From positions 1 through 48,085 of IMG/VR virus record IMGVR_UViG_3300017527_000493: a DNA stretch of 48,085 nt. One strand, written 5' to 3'. Positions 23,480 through 32,822 of this stretch are shown here, piece after piece. Source of the stretch: a virus. The stretch's first letter is position 1. Each line of letters begins with the position of its first letter. The translations under genes were made by a program, and so were the position numbers. The notes below the pieces were generated by a model that worked only from the letters and a program-made list of their open reading frames with translations, did no database searches and had not been told where the DNA came from.

Positions 23480-24841
23480 TTACTCCCCCGCTGTAAAGGT
23501 TCTTATATCAATAAGAGTATTACCATCTTCAGCTACTTTATTAAGACGATATACACCACTCTCATCTACATCCCAGAAGATATCACCTGCCTGTAATCCT
23601 TGATAGGCAAAGGGAACCATCTGCTTCATAACATCAAAGGTAGTTCCAAAAGAATCAAATCTGTTTATATTAGCTGTGAACTTCTCTGCTTTTAATTGTT
23701 TAAATTCTGGTGATAGTGGGGTCATACCTGCTTGCATACCATAGGTAGCACTAAACTCATCCCCTATCTCTGAGTTAAATTGTTTTACTAGAGCATCAGA
23801 AGCTTTAACAATTTTAAGTGGGTCATTTGTTTCAGCTACTTTCAAGTCTATAGCTGCCTTTTCTCTATCTGTCATATTGGCATTAGAAATCTGATTCTCA
23901 TAATATTCAATAGTTATATCTGCTCTTTCGCTATCAATCACTTTATCTTCTATAGATTCACGCTGTTCAATTGTTAAGAGATGTAAAGGTAGGTCTGCTA
24001 TATCTTCACCAGCTAATGCCATTGAAAGAGCATTATCATATATAGTACTTCTCTGTATACCTATAGAAGCATCTGCCAACTTAGTACCAGCACCTTCCCC
24101 TGTTGAATCAAATGCCTTTGCGAACTCTGCAAGTGCTCTATGGAAATTAGGATTTGAAGTGAAATCTTTCAATCTATTTTTTCTATATGCCCATGAAGGT
24201 GAGAACTTCCCATAGTTAATATCTTCTTCTGGTATATGAGAGCCTGGTGTAATGTCAAGACCATCAAGAATACCTTTACCTGTTCCAGCCAGAGCCTGTG
24301 ACATAGCTTCAACTTCTTGTTCCTGTTCAGTAGGAGGTTCACCTAAAGTAAATGCTCCTTGCTTCTTATGTAACACACCCTCTCTAAATATGTTCTTACC
24401 CTCTAAAGATTTTACACCTTTAACAAAAGGGTCTATGTCATTTTTAGCTGCTTGTTTAAACTCGTCAAAGATAGTCACCTGTCTACCTGTGTTTGGTATA
24501 AGTCCTTTACCAAAACCACTTTGCACAGATTTATCTGGAAACAATGTATCTCCTATCATCTCTTTCATAGCATCAACATAAGACATACTTTCCCCTTTGT
24601 AGTTCTTATCTGGAAAGAGTGGACTATCTACAATGGCTTGTTTGAGATTATCAAAGAATCCTATTTGTTTTCCTGTACTCTGTTGAGCTTCTGGAATACC
24701 AGCACCAAAAGGGACAGGTTGACTTGCTTTAAACTGTCCCCACAATTCCTTATACTGTTCATCAGTCATTTCGCTTGTAGGTAAATTCCATAGACCAGCT
24801 TTTTGTAGTTTAATTTTATTTTCTTTGTTTTTTACTGCCAT
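23480..24841 (-). CDS. Virion-associated ejection-type protein (453 aa)
   Basis: Its stop abuts the start of the giant protein gene. The N-terminal third is Gly/Pro-rich with a near repeat: IGFFDNLKQAIVDSPLFPDK and VTIFDEFKQAAKND flank a second LFPDK. The rest is helical (ADITIEYYENQISNANMTDREKAAIDLKV), with beta-like elements at the end. No enzyme motif is visible. Palindrome site 4 lies in its leader, so it may begin a regulated segment holding the two largest ejection proteins. Confidence 0.65.
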   Translation of the reverse strand: MAVKNKENKIKLQKAGLWNLPTSEMTDEQYKELWGQFKASQPVPFGAGIPEAQQSTGKQIGFFDNLKQAIVDSPLFPDKNYKGESMSYVDAMKEMIGDTLFPDKSVQSGFGKGLIPNTGRQVTIFDEFKQAAKNDIDPFVKGVKSLEGKNIFREGVLHKKQGAFTLGEPPTEQEQEVEAMSQALAGTGKGILDGLDITPGSHIPEEDINYGKFSPSWAYRKNRLKDFTSNPNFHRALAEFAKAFDSTGEGAGTKLADASIGIQRSTIYDNALSMALAGEDIADLPLHLLTIEQRESIEDKVIDSERADITIEYYENQISNANMTDREKAAIDLKVAETNDPLKIVKASDALVKQFNSEIGDEFSATYGMQAGMTPLSPEFKQLKAEKFTANINRFDSFGTTFDVMKQMVPFAYQGLQAGDIFWDVDESGVYRLNKVAEDGNTLIDIRTFTAGE

Positions 24842-24866
24842 ATTTTTCTCTTTAAATTATAGTGTT

Positions 24867-24883
24867 TGTTGAAAAATTCAACA
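24867..24883 (-). promoter_or_regulatory. Dispersed 17-bp palindrome, site 4
   Basis: Same 17-mer as sites 1-3 (plus strand), in the 46-bp gap between minus-strand genes, 25 bp upstream of the start at 24841. Confidence 0.75.
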
Positions 24884-24887
24884 CTTG

Positions 24888-26810
24888 CTAATAAGTTGCC
24901 AAGCCTGCAGCAAGACCTACTAATGCTCCAACAGCTATGCCACCAGGACCTGCTAAAAAGCCTACTTCAGAACCTGCAGTCATACTTGCTCCAAGAGTGC
25001 CAGCAAGACTTGCTCCACCCATTGCTCCAGAAAGTGCCTGTCCAACAGGAGATGGTCCATCAGGTATATAACCACCACCTCCAGTGCCTATGGCTGATAG
25101 TATGTTAGCACCATATTGATAGACAGATAAATCCCATAAAGTATCTTTAACATCAGCATGTAACTCCCTTTCCTCATGTTCAGTAGTCATGACCTGTGCC
25201 ATTCTTTCAGTTTCTATAGCATCTTTAACATACTCTGGTACAAATCCCTTTGATGCTTGATACTGATTACTCATGATTCCTATTCCTTGACTGGCTAATT
25301 GCCCTCTAAGCTGTGCCAAAGAGATAAGCATTGTTATCATACCTTTTAAAGCACCAGTTACATATTGAACTCTTCTATCTTCATGTGCTCTGTGTAGGTC
25401 ACCAAGTACAGTTGCTTTTCCTCTATCTATTTCAGCGGATACTCTATTCATATCAGTTAGGAATCCTGTATATAGAGTTTCATAGGACATTGCAAGGCGA
25501 GCTTGTTGGTCTTCATAAGCTGCCATAAGAGTAGCTTTTGTTTTCTCATAATCTGATACAAGTTGAGCAACTAATGTTTCATAGTTACTCATAACACCTG
25601 CCTTTGTCCTCTCATAGTCTAGCATAGCTTGACCATGTACATCTTCATAAGAGGTCATAACTTGTGCTTTAGTATTCTCATAGCTACTCATTAGAGTTTT
25701 TATATTATCTTCTAAAGATATCTTTGACCTATTCAGTTCTGCTGCTCTTTGAAAATCAATAGAACTATATGCTCTTGCAAAAGCTTCAACGTATCTTAGT
25801 CTATCTTGATAGAATTGAATAGCATTCTTAGTATTGTCTCTTCTTAAATCTGCATCTGCTTTTGATAAATCTTTTGTTTTCTGCCTTAGGATAAGAGCCA
25901 TACCAATCATAAAAGCAGAGGAGTTAACAGCATTAATAGATGCCATTCCACCTGCATATTCTGATAGCAGTTTTTCATACTTAGGGTCTATATCATCCTC
26001 AACGCTATCTACAATAGTTTGTATATCAACATCTGATAGTTTATAATCATCTACAGATATAAGAGTATTTATTCTCGCTAGTATATCTGTATAGACAGTT
26101 CCAAATTCATCAACTTCTGCTAAAACAACGGCACTATTATCAACAGCATTACCACTTCTGTCTGTTACGTGACTACTTCTATCTACAATAATAGCAGACC
26201 TATCAGTTACATCACCTTGTCTATCTGTAACATCAGAATGTCTATCAGCTGTATCCCCACTTCTATCATTTGCAGCAGCAATCCTATCAGTTATATCACT
26301 ATCAGCTTTGGCTTTCACCGCTGTATATATACCCGACCATGTATTAAAGTAAGCAGATACTTCTGCTATATGACCACTATTAATAAGAGTAGCAAGTTGT
26401 ACCCTTGCTTGGTCATCAAGGTCTTCCCACTCAGCAGCAACTAATGTTTGTAGTGTCTCAATATCAGCACCAGTATCTGTAGATACCTCTGTAAATGCCT
26501 TATTCAAAAGAGTATCCCAATTAGTTTGAACTGATGCTAATGATTCCTTTTCTGCAAGTAGCAAACCAACAGCACTTCTCATGTTGCTAATTGCTGTAGT
26601 AGGACTTGTATAATCAAAGCCATTATAAGGTGAGGCTGCATCTATTATATCTATCATCAGCTCAGTTACTGTTATGCTTTCGTAAATCATAGAATAAGCA
26701 TTAGCTGGTGGGTCTAAGCTACCTGGAACATTACCAAGCCAGTCCCCATGTGTTTCTCTCATATATTCTGGGAATGTTGAGCTTCCCATAGCAGAACCCT
26801 TTGCGCTCAT
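24888..26810 (-). CDS. Repeat-rich putative membrane-penetrating virion protein (640 aa)
   Basis: Probably a structural or ejection protein. Two distinct tandem repeat blocks are visible. DNA 26288-26121 encodes eight 7-residue units beginning Asp-Arg (DRSGDTA, DRHSDVT, DRQGDVT and so on). DNA 25715-25452 encodes eight 11-residue units of the form YExxxAxxMxS (YENTKAQVMTS, YERTKAGVMSN). Hendecads usually form right-handed or straight coiled coils or amphipathic lipid-binding helices. The last 60 residues are Gly/Ala-rich and hydrophobic (glycine-zipper-like: GFLAGPGGIAVGALVGLAAG), suited to forming a membrane channel. The family is not recognised; podovirus ejectosome proteins are the closest analogy. 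Confidence 0.7.
   Translation of the reverse strand: MSAKGSAMGSSTFPEYMRETHGDWLGNVPGSLDPPANAYSMIYESITVTELMIDIIDAASPYNGFDYTSPTTAISNMRSAVGLLLAEKESLASVQTNWDTLLNKAFTEVSTDTGADIETLQTLVAAEWEDLDDQARVQLATLINSGHIAEVSAYFNTWSGIYTAVKAKADSDITDRIAAANDRSGDTADRHSDVTDRQGDVTDRSAIIVDRSSHVTDRSGNAVDNSAVVLAEVDEFGTVYTDILARINTLISVDDYKLSDVDIQTIVDSVEDDIDPKYEKLLSEYAGGMASINAVNSSAFMIGMALILRQKTKDLSKADADLRRDNTKNAIQFYQDRLRYVEAFARAYSSIDFQRAAELNRSKISLEDNIKTLMSSYENTKAQVMTSYEDVHGQAMLDYERTKAGVMSNYETLVAQLVSDYEKTKATLMAAYEDQQARLAMSYETLYTGFLTDMNRVSAEIDRGKATVLGDLHRAHEDRRVQYVTGALKGMITMLISLAQLRGQLASQGIGIMSNQYQASKGFVPEYVKDAIETERMAQVMTTEHEERELHADVKDTLWDLSVYQYGANILSAIGTGGGGYIPDGPSPVGQALSGAMGGASLAGTLGASMTAGSEVGFLAGPGGIAVGALVGLAAGLATY
25452..25715 (-). 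repeat. Eight 11-residue coding repeats
   Basis: Exactly 264 bp, 8 x 33, encoding LEDNIKTLMSS followed by seven YE-type units. The DNA copies are diverged while the protein period is strict, which suggests selection on structure. Confidence 0.8.
26121..26288 (-). repeat. Eight 7-residue coding repeats
   Basis: 168 bp, 8 x 21, each unit starting Asp-Arg (last one Asp-Asn): DRIAAAN to DNSAVVL. Period and Asp-Arg spacing are strict. Confidence 0.8.
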
Positions 26811-27245
26811 TTAAAACCTCCAATTAATTAAAGTTATATTTGTATCTGCTCCATATCTTTCTGCCAACTGAACAATCTTTGGATTGTTAGCAAAACCACA
26901 TATACCTTTACAATTATTACCTTTTGCAAAAACTGTAAGAGTTTCTATAGCCTCTGATATAAGCTGTATGGGTACTGTCTTTACTGTAAACATAGTATAA
27001 ACATTCAACATCTTATCCCCACCAAACTCGTCATATGTAAAGTTGGTTGTTACTAGTCCATACACAATCTTTTGTTCGTCATCTTCTACAAGCCATCCAT
27101 GAAGGTTATCACTCATAAGAGCCTCCATAATGTTTGTTAGATTTCTTTCATCAAAGCCTGTCCATGTGTTCAAAGCTCCTCTAATCATAGGGTCTAGAGC
27201 CTCCCATACTTGTCCAACTTGACTACTCAATATTTTCGTTAGCAC
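26811..27245 (-). CDS. GNAT-like virion protein (144 aa)
   Basis: The layout fits a small GNAT fold: a helix (QVWEALDPMIRGAL), strands (HGWLVEDDEQKIVYGLVTTNF), a charged central strand, helix (QLISEAIETLTVFAKGN) and ICGFANNPKIVQLAERYGA near the end, which resembles the last GNAT helix and motif. Podoviruses often carry such acetyltransferase-like proteins next to internal core genes, where the catalytic role is unclear. It overlaps the upstream gene by 23 bp. Confidence 0.5.
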   Translation of the reverse strand: MLTKILSSQVGQVWEALDPMIRGALNTWTGFDERNLTNIMEALMSDNLHGWLVEDDEQKIVYGLVTTNFTYDEFGGDKMLNVYTMFTVKTVPIQLISEAIETLTVFAKGNNCKGICGFANNPKIVQLAERYGADTNITLINWRF

Positions 27246-28800
27246 TTAATCCTCTCCTAAATCTTTTATCTATTGCTTTCCAATGTACTAAGATATAATC
27301 AAGGTACACGTTCCAATCCACACTATCCACGTAAGGAACCTTCAAAGCAATCTTGAAGTCTATCCCAGAGACTGGGATAGTTACATGACCTTCTTTATTT
27401 AATATCTTATATGAAGACAGTGTATATGAATCTGCTTTATCATGTCTATAATAAACTGCAGCATATACAGGGTCTTCTGTTTCTATCCAAACTTCAATAG
27501 ACTGTATCATTTTTATACCTCTATGTCCCATATCTATTACATCTGATACACCTATTGCATCTCTTCTTGTTCCTGTAAGAGCTTCTGAAACTCCTACAAG
27601 ACCACCTTCCGCTCTATGAAGAGAAGTAATTAGTTCACTTGTCTGCCCAAGACCCTCGCTTGTAAGGAGGTAACAGTCGGAATCTGAGGAAATATAAAAA
27701 TCCTTTCGCAAAGGGTCTTGGGTAACAAGCATAGAGTCCCCGACCATTCCTCCAATAAATTCTTTATATCCTAATCTCTTAAATGTGAGGCTAGGTTCAA
27801 TAGTCCATACATCACCAGACTGATCAACAAAGGCATGTCCAAAATCATCACCTTCAACAGCACCACGCTCATATATGCCAAAGGGCTTTAAGGGTGTAAT
27901 ACCATATGTGGGTGTAGGCTGTTGAACTTGCCGTAAAGCTGTAATACCATCCTCTTGATATACAATTATATAGTCACCAAGAGGTTTCACACATAACACT
28001 TGTCCCGGAAAAGGCATTGGTACAAAACCACTATCATTCCTTTCAAGAAGAGTAAGAAAAAGTGGGTCAGCAGTATCCTGTTCTTCAGTAGGCCCTTTAA
28101 TCATAAAGTCTGGATAAAGAAGTCCAAGTATATCATACCCTCCAATACCACTCCAGTACACAAAATTCTGTCCAAGTCCAAGTGTGGCATCAAGAGGTAT
28201 ATCTGAATTAACTGCTGTAACAAGTGCGAGGTGTGTATCAAAGAATGTTTGCCAGGCACTGTTCCAAAAATCTGATTCATTAAAGCCACCAACAATATGT
28301 CTACCTCTATGATGACATCCTGTATTCATTGTAACATCATAAACAACACAGACTTTACTTGCATCACCTGAGAACTCAAGGTGTCTACTTTTAAATACAA
28401 TCTCATTTCCATTATAGAGAAACCATGAATCACTTCCAAAATCTACAAAGTGCCATATACCTCCACCTCCCGCTATACTTCTTGTACTTGCAGGTACTGC
28501 ATAATCATAGGTAGTTATCTTTGAGTATGTCCATGCACCAGCTGTTTCTGTAACTTCATATATTGATGTCTGAAAACATAATAGTGTAACTTCTTTTCCT
28601 CTAAAGAGCTGAGGGAAGGGGTAGGAAACAGTAGGGCTTATACTGAAGGGGTTAGTTACTTGTGAGTAAAGTGAAGTGCCCTCAGCTCTTGGAATTAAAT
28701 TCTGCATCTGACTCATATAGGGACTTCCACTTTTCAGCCTTTCCTCTGGCTTAAGTCCACTAGTTATAGCCTTATCTATTTTATAAGTATATTCTCTCAT
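27223..28800 (-). CDS. Probable tail tube or hub protein, beta-rich (525 aa)
   Basis: The product is beta-rich, with repeating Trp/Gly/Asp turns (GGGIWHFVDFGSDSWFLYNGNEIVFKS; SGDVWTIEPSLTFKRLGY) like a beta-propeller. It lies between the head-tail adaptor and the ejection genes, where podoviruses keep the tail tubular B or DNA-stabilisation proteins. Assignment is by position and composition only; no motif is diagnostic. Confidence 0.55.
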   Translation of the reverse strand: MREYTYKIDKAITSGLKPEERLKSGSPYMSQMQNLIPRAEGTSLYSQVTNPFSISPTVSYPFPQLFRGKEVTLLCFQTSIYEVTETAGAWTYSKITTYDYAVPASTRSIAGGGGIWHFVDFGSDSWFLYNGNEIVFKSRHLEFSGDASKVCVVYDVTMNTGCHHRGRHIVGGFNESDFWNSAWQTFFDTHLALVTAVNSDIPLDATLGLGQNFVYWSGIGGYDILGLLYPDFMIKGPTEEQDTADPLFLTLLERNDSGFVPMPFPGQVLCVKPLGDYIIVYQEDGITALRQVQQPTPTYGITPLKPFGIYERGAVEGDDFGHAFVDQSGDVWTIEPSLTFKRLGYKEFIGGMVGDSMLVTQDPLRKDFYISSDSDCYLLTSEGLGQTSELITSLHRAEGGLVGVSEALTGTRRDAIGVSDVIDMGHRGIKMIQSIEVWIETEDPVYAAVYYRHDKADSYTLSSYKILNKEGHVTIPVSGIDFKIALKVPYVDSVDWNVYLDYILVHWKAIDKRFRRGLSANENIE

Positions 28801-29192
28801 TTTTCTGTAAATATAAGTGACAGTTTAATAACTTTAACTTTTGTATTATCTTCAGAAGCTTTCACATACAAAGCTATATCATCAGCAGCTTGTACATCAA
28901 AGCTTGGTATTAACGTTGTACCTTGTCTTGTAGCCATATCAAGAACAAGCTCATCATTAACTTTTACTTGCAAACTACAGTGACCAATCAGCTCTACTAT
29001 CTTTATGGCACCTTTAAGACTTCCTTCTGTTGGTGCCATAAGACTTAAAGATACTTTCTTTTTGTAAAAGGTAGTCTGCGTATGCTGAAGGTTCAATTCA
29101 GCTATCTTCTTTTGTATAGTAATTAGCTCCTTTCGTCTTAACTTTCGAGCACCTCTTCCATGCTCACTTCTTCTAAAGGGTATTTTATTCAT
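28797..29192 (-). CDS. Structural protein of unknown function (131 aa)
   Basis: ATGA-type overlap with the next gene. A very basic N-terminal 25 residues (RRSEHGRGARKLRRKE) could bind packaged DNA; the rest is beta-rich (VSLSLMAPTEGSLKGAIKIVELIG). Probably a minor head or tail component by position. Confidence 0.5.
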   Translation of the reverse strand: MNKIPFRRSEHGRGARKLRRKELITIQKKIAELNLQHTQTTFYKKKVSLSLMAPTEGSLKGAIKIVELIGHCSLQVKVNDELVLDMATRQGTTLIPSFDVQAADDIALYVKASEDNTKVKVIKLSLIFTEK

Positions 29193-29200
29193 AACATATC

Positions 29201-29656
29201 CTATGTAAAGATTGCATACTCAACTGCTGGAGTACCACTACAGGTAAAACCGAAAGTAGTACCACCTGGAGTAGGTAAATAAATTGCTTCACCTGCAGCT
29301 AAAGCAGCTATAGTTTTTGTATTAACTACTATTGAAACCGCTGCTGTATTAACTGTACTTCTATCAATGTACTCATCTTCACCAGCATCATAAGCATAAC
29401 CTGTATGCTTAATCCAAACTCCATTATCACCAGCAGAAGTTACTACAGAACCACCACTACCACTTGCATGATTAGTTAAGACACCATCAGCCCAGTTAGC
29501 AATAGCATTTCCAGCCCATGTAGATGCATTATTACCACCTGTTAAAGCTCTTCCTATTTCCTCATCTACGACATATATTTCTTTTCCCTCAATATCATCA
29601 TTTCCAGAAAGAGGTACTACTGCAATACTTATACTTAATTTTGCTACACTTGCCAT
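29201..29656 (-). CDS. Small structural protein (151 aa)
   Basis: It follows the adaptor gene directly. Rich in Ala, Gly, Ser and Thr, beta-like, with a patterned middle (TGGNNASTWAGNAIANWADGVL). No charge clusters or membrane spans. Likely a tail or head surface protein; not recognised. Confidence 0.5.
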   Translation of the reverse strand: MASVAKLSISIAVVPLSGNDDIEGKEIYVVDEEIGRALTGGNNASTWAGNAIANWADGVLTNHASGSGGSVVTSAGDNGVWIKHTGYAYDAGEDEYIDRSTVNTAAVSIVVNTKTIAALAAGEAIYLPTPGGTTFGFTCSGTPAVEYAIFT

Positions 29657-30412
29657 TTATCCCTCCGACATTTGATTAACGCCTGATATTTCCTCTTCCA
29701 CAAGAGTGTGGTCTATACCAAGCAATAGTTGATTAATATAATTTTCTCTATCCTGCATTCCAGCTGTATTTCTATATGTAGCTTCAAGAGCCAGATTAGC
29801 TGCTTCAATTAATACCTCTGGATATTCAGATGTCCAAAAGTTTATATCACCATCTACTGATAGAGTATTCGCTTTAAATCTTCCTAAAATTTCTACAGTT
29901 CCTGCAGTATCTGCCTTTGGCATCCACCACACTAACCTATAAGAGTAGTGAGGACCATCATCTGTAAATATAATATCTTCCCATCCATAAGTAAAGTGGT
30001 CCTCATAGTTTAAGGAAGTTCTATCTGACTGTTCAGGTGCTAACCTTGCCACAGCCATACACCAATCCGTAGGTGTTCCACTATTACTAACGGCAATAGA
30101 ATAATCTGAATAATAGTCCTTCATATAACCAAGTGATTGTTTGGTTAGTTGTCGTCTATCATCAGCACTATTAACCATCCATACTTCTTTTGCTGATAGG
30201 AGCCCTGGAACTAGAATCCTATGGTCATTTACTACAAAGTCATACTTATACCAAGCATAGGACTTTGGATTCATAGCATGATTATCAAGATACCTAACAC
30301 CAGCATTTATATAATAATCTGCCCCATCATCTTCATAATCAGTAGTATCAACAACAAGGTCAAACCTACCATTCTGCTTTATAAATTGTGTTCTTAACTC
30401 AAGTAGTGTCAT
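29657..30412 (-). CDS. Head-tail adaptor-type protein (251 aa)
   Basis: An N-terminal helix (LLELRTQFIKQNGR) is followed by ADYYINAGVRYLDNHA and a C-terminal helical part, the arrangement seen in phage head-tail connector (gp11- or gp6-like) proteins. It is the first gene after the major capsid gene, with palindrome site 5 in its leader. Assigned by fold pattern and position. Confidence 0.6.
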   Translation of the reverse strand: MTLLELRTQFIKQNGRFDLVVDTTDYEDDGADYYINAGVRYLDNHAMNPKSYAWYKYDFVVNDHRILVPGLLSAKEVWMVNSADDRRQLTKQSLGYMKDYYSDYSIAVSNSGTPTDWCMAVARLAPEQSDRTSLNYEDHFTYGWEDIIFTDDGPHYSYRLVWWMPKADTAGTVEILGRFKANTLSVDGDINFWTSEYPEVLIEAANLALEATYRNTAGMQDRENYINQLLLGIDHTLVEEEISGVNQMSEG

Positions 30413-30427
30413 TAGTTCTCCAGTCTA

Positions 30428-30444
30428 TGTTGAAAATTTCAACA
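30428..30444 (-). promoter_or_regulatory. Dispersed 17-bp palindrome, site 5
   Basis: TGTTGAAAATTTCAACA, 8-bp arms with one central base, 15 bp upstream of the adaptor start. Its edge shares bases with the hairpin at 30442-30485. Confidence 0.75.
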
Positions 30445-30485
30445 CTCCCTATGATAATCATTCCTCGAAAATCAGTAGGGAGTGT
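30442..30485 (-). terminator. Hairpin after the major capsid gene
   Basis: ACACTCCCTA (30442-30451) pairs with TAGGGAGTGT (30476-30485), 10 bp, loop 24 nt. It lies 18 bp past the capsid stop in the direction of transcription, without a U-tract. It may dampen read-through or stabilise the capsid mRNA 3' end. Confidence 0.45.
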
Positions 30486-30503
30486 CTCAAATCAGCTCCT
30501 CAG

Positions 30504-31793
30504 TTAGGCTGTGTTATCATTTCCAAAACCATACAGTTTCCCGAAGGTTAGTGGATGATGAAACTCATACCCATACTCTGTAAGGTATTCCTCTGCTGTA
30601 CCATCTTTACCTATTGGACCACCCTTACGCTCGCTGTCATCAGCCTTAAAGAACGTGTCATCTATATAACGATAAGTCATGTTCTGTGGCTCTGTTATAA
30701 ACATCAAGTTTCTGGTTGTGACCTCATAGGATAACAATGGATGAGTCTTAAGATATACTTTACCAAAAGAGGTTACCCAAGTTGTTAAGTCAATACCATA
30801 AGCTTCTGTACCGCTTGACAACTCATAGTTACCTGTGGCTTTTACCAACTTCTGTAATTGAAGTAAGGCTCCAGACCCACAAATAGCTAACTTTTCACCA
30901 GTTCCATAACGAAACATAGCTTCTAATTTTGTATCTAACCAATCTTCACCACCCTCGAGCCATGTAGAACCAGCCCAATCAGTTTCTGTAGTGAAATCAG
31001 ATACATTATCAGAAGCATATTCATTGATGAAGTAGTTTAAACCTCCACTTGAACGCTCAGGCTTACCATTATCTCCTGTTCCCTCATAAGGAATAGACCA
31101 TATGGTATCCTTTTCCATCTCAATACCATGAAGTTCTAAGGCTTCCCTCTTTGCTTCCTTGTATTGTTCTGGAGTACGAAGTTTGGTTTTCTTCGCAGTA
31201 CGAGTAATCTCCAAAGGAGTCCTCGCAATACCACAATAGTTACTATACTTAGTTGGGTCATATGAGATAGCATCTGGCATTGGAGCACCTTCAGCATTCA
31301 TATTACCTATTACAACAATCCTATCAGCATTCGATAAGTCTGTAGTAGCTCCATTATCATCTGCTTCTAACAACTTAACAGTGATTCTGGAACTTGCTCC
31401 GTTGGTCAGTGACTCAAGCACTTTACACACAACGTCTACATCCATATGAGATGTATCACGAAGAATAACTTTATGTCCTTTACGAATCTCTTTGGCAGTT
31501 GCTTCTGCAACTTTAACAAAGACAACAGAACCAATAGCACCGCCACTTGTATATGCACTTGTCATTGCTGAGTCTGTGTATATATTAGTAATAGCACCAG
31601 CTTGTCCAGCTAAGTTCTTTGTCCACCAATTAAACTCGGGGTCATCAGTCACTTCTTTCTTCATCTTTGACATGATTGCTGTAAGAGGCATTCTACCATT
31701 TGGATACAGGTAGAGCATAGACTCACGATAATTCTTAGGTCGTTGGTCAGTTACCCAATCACCTGTACCTCTCATTCCAAGAAAAGCACCCAT
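30504..31793 (-). CDS. Major capsid protein (429 aa)
   Basis: Resembles the SU10/DUF5309 group of HK97-fold capsid proteins: GRMPLTAIMSKMKKEVTDDPEFNWWTKNL near residues 32-60, a long strand-rich middle (GHKVILRDTSHMDVDVVCKVLESL), then TKLRTPEQYKEAKREALELHGIEMEKD and a C-terminal region with EAYGIDLTTWVTSFGKVYLKTHPLL. The length suits the family. Its neighbours (scaffold upstream, adaptor downstream) support the call. There is a strong hairpin after its stop, consistent with separate control of a highly expressed gene. Confidence 0.8.
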   Translation of the reverse strand: MGAFLGMRGTGDWVTDQRPKNYRESMLYLYPNGRMPLTAIMSKMKKEVTDDPEFNWWTKNLAGQAGAITNIYTDSAMTSAYTSGGAIGSVVFVKVAEATAKEIRKGHKVILRDTSHMDVDVVCKVLESLTNGASSRITVKLLEADDNGATTDLSNADRIVVIGNMNAEGAPMPDAISYDPTKYSNYCGIARTPLEITRTAKKTKLRTPEQYKEAKREALELHGIEMEKDTIWSIPYEGTGDNGKPERSSGGLNYFINEYASDNVSDFTTETDWAGSTWLEGGEDWLDTKLEAMFRYGTGEKLAICGSGALLQLQKLVKATGNYELSSGTEAYGIDLTTWVTSFGKVYLKTHPLLSYEVTTRNLMFITEPQNMTYRYIDDTFFKADDSERKGGPIGKDGTAEEYLTEYGYEFHHPLTFGKLYGFGNDNTA

Positions 31794-31811
31794 AGTACTT
31801 TACCTCCTATT

Positions 31812-32810
31812 CTAGCGTGTTACGGCTAAGCCAAGTGAACCAGTTGCTGCTGCAATAGCTCCTTCCATGAAGATGTTCGCATTATCTGCAGCAGCTACAT
31901 CAGTAGCTCCTATGATAATACAATTCCTTAGGATAACCATACCTCCCGCAGAATTGTGAACGTTCATAGCCTGAGTCATTGTAGTCGCAGTGGACTCTAC
32001 AGAATTTATAAATAGGCAATTGTCAAACAGCACAAACCTATCAATATCTCCAGAGCCATCTATCTTTACAAATAGATGTCCAGCGTTATCGGCAAAAGCC
32101 AAAAATATACAATCTTTAAATACATTTCTATTACTCGCACCAACCATCTCTAATTCAGAATTAGTAGTTGAACGTGCAATAGTGTCAACACCAATAGTAC
32201 AGTTGACAAATGTATTCTCCTCTGCTCCATTTAGATACAGGGAGCAAGCACCTGCTTCATCCGCTGGTGTAGCATGACCCATACCAGCAAAATGTACATT
32301 CTCAAAGTAGTTTCTTCCACCAGAAACCTTTACATTGTAAAGTTCTGTAGCATCATCACCACCTTGAAAAATGTAGAAGTTCTTAAAGACACATCCCGAG
32401 GCTGTTATATCCAACAATGTAGTAATTGTAGTCGTATCATTGAATAGTCTAGCTCTCTGGGCTATACCTGTGGGAGCACATACACCAATAAAGTGTGTAT
32501 AATCTTTAGCCCACGTCAAAGTTGCCACTATCTTTTCAGAAGTAGCACCAGCAATATAGAACAATGTATCGTTCTGGTCTGCCGTTAACTTTGAGTATGC
32601 GTACTCTAATGAAGCAAATGCTTTAGTTGGTGTTCTACCATTATTGCTATCACTTCCGTTAGCAGGGTCTAAAAAGTAAGCGTTTCCTTTTCCAAGAGGG
32701 CCAACAACTCCTCCTTGTGCTTGGATAACTCCTTTATAATTAACCTGCCCATTTTCTATATTGAATCCAGCTCTTCGTAGTGTAGCAAATGTTGCATTAC
32801 TTAATGACAT
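31812..32810 (-). CDS. Beta-helix protein, putative capsid decoration (332 aa)
   Basis: Residues about 40-310 show right-handed parallel beta-helix features: NGSDSNNGRTPTKAFASLEYA (a start common in pectate-lyase-like folds), then short repeats of FxNxxF / NTFVNCTIG / NVFKDCIFLAF / RFVLFDNCLFIN / MVILRNCIIIGA. Such folds usually appear in tail spikes; here it sits between scaffold-side genes and the major capsid gene, so a capsid decoration or head fibre is more likely. No catalytic residues are apparent. Confidence 0.6.
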   Translation of the reverse strand: MSLSNATFATLRRAGFNIENGQVNYKGVIQAQGGVVGPLGKGNAYFLDPANGSDSNNGRTPTKAFASLEYAYSKLTADQNDTLFYIAGATSEKIVATLTWAKDYTHFIGVCAPTGIAQRARLFNDTTTITTLLDITASGCVFKNFYIFQGGDDATELYNVKVSGGRNYFENVHFAGMGHATPADEAGACSLYLNGAEENTFVNCTIGVDTIARSTTNSELEMVGASNRNVFKDCIFLAFADNAGHLFVKIDGSGDIDRFVLFDNCLFINSVESTATTMTQAMNVHNSAGGMVILRNCIIIGATDVAAADNANIFMEGAIAAATGSLGLAVTR

Positions 32811-32822
32811 AAGCTACCCTCC

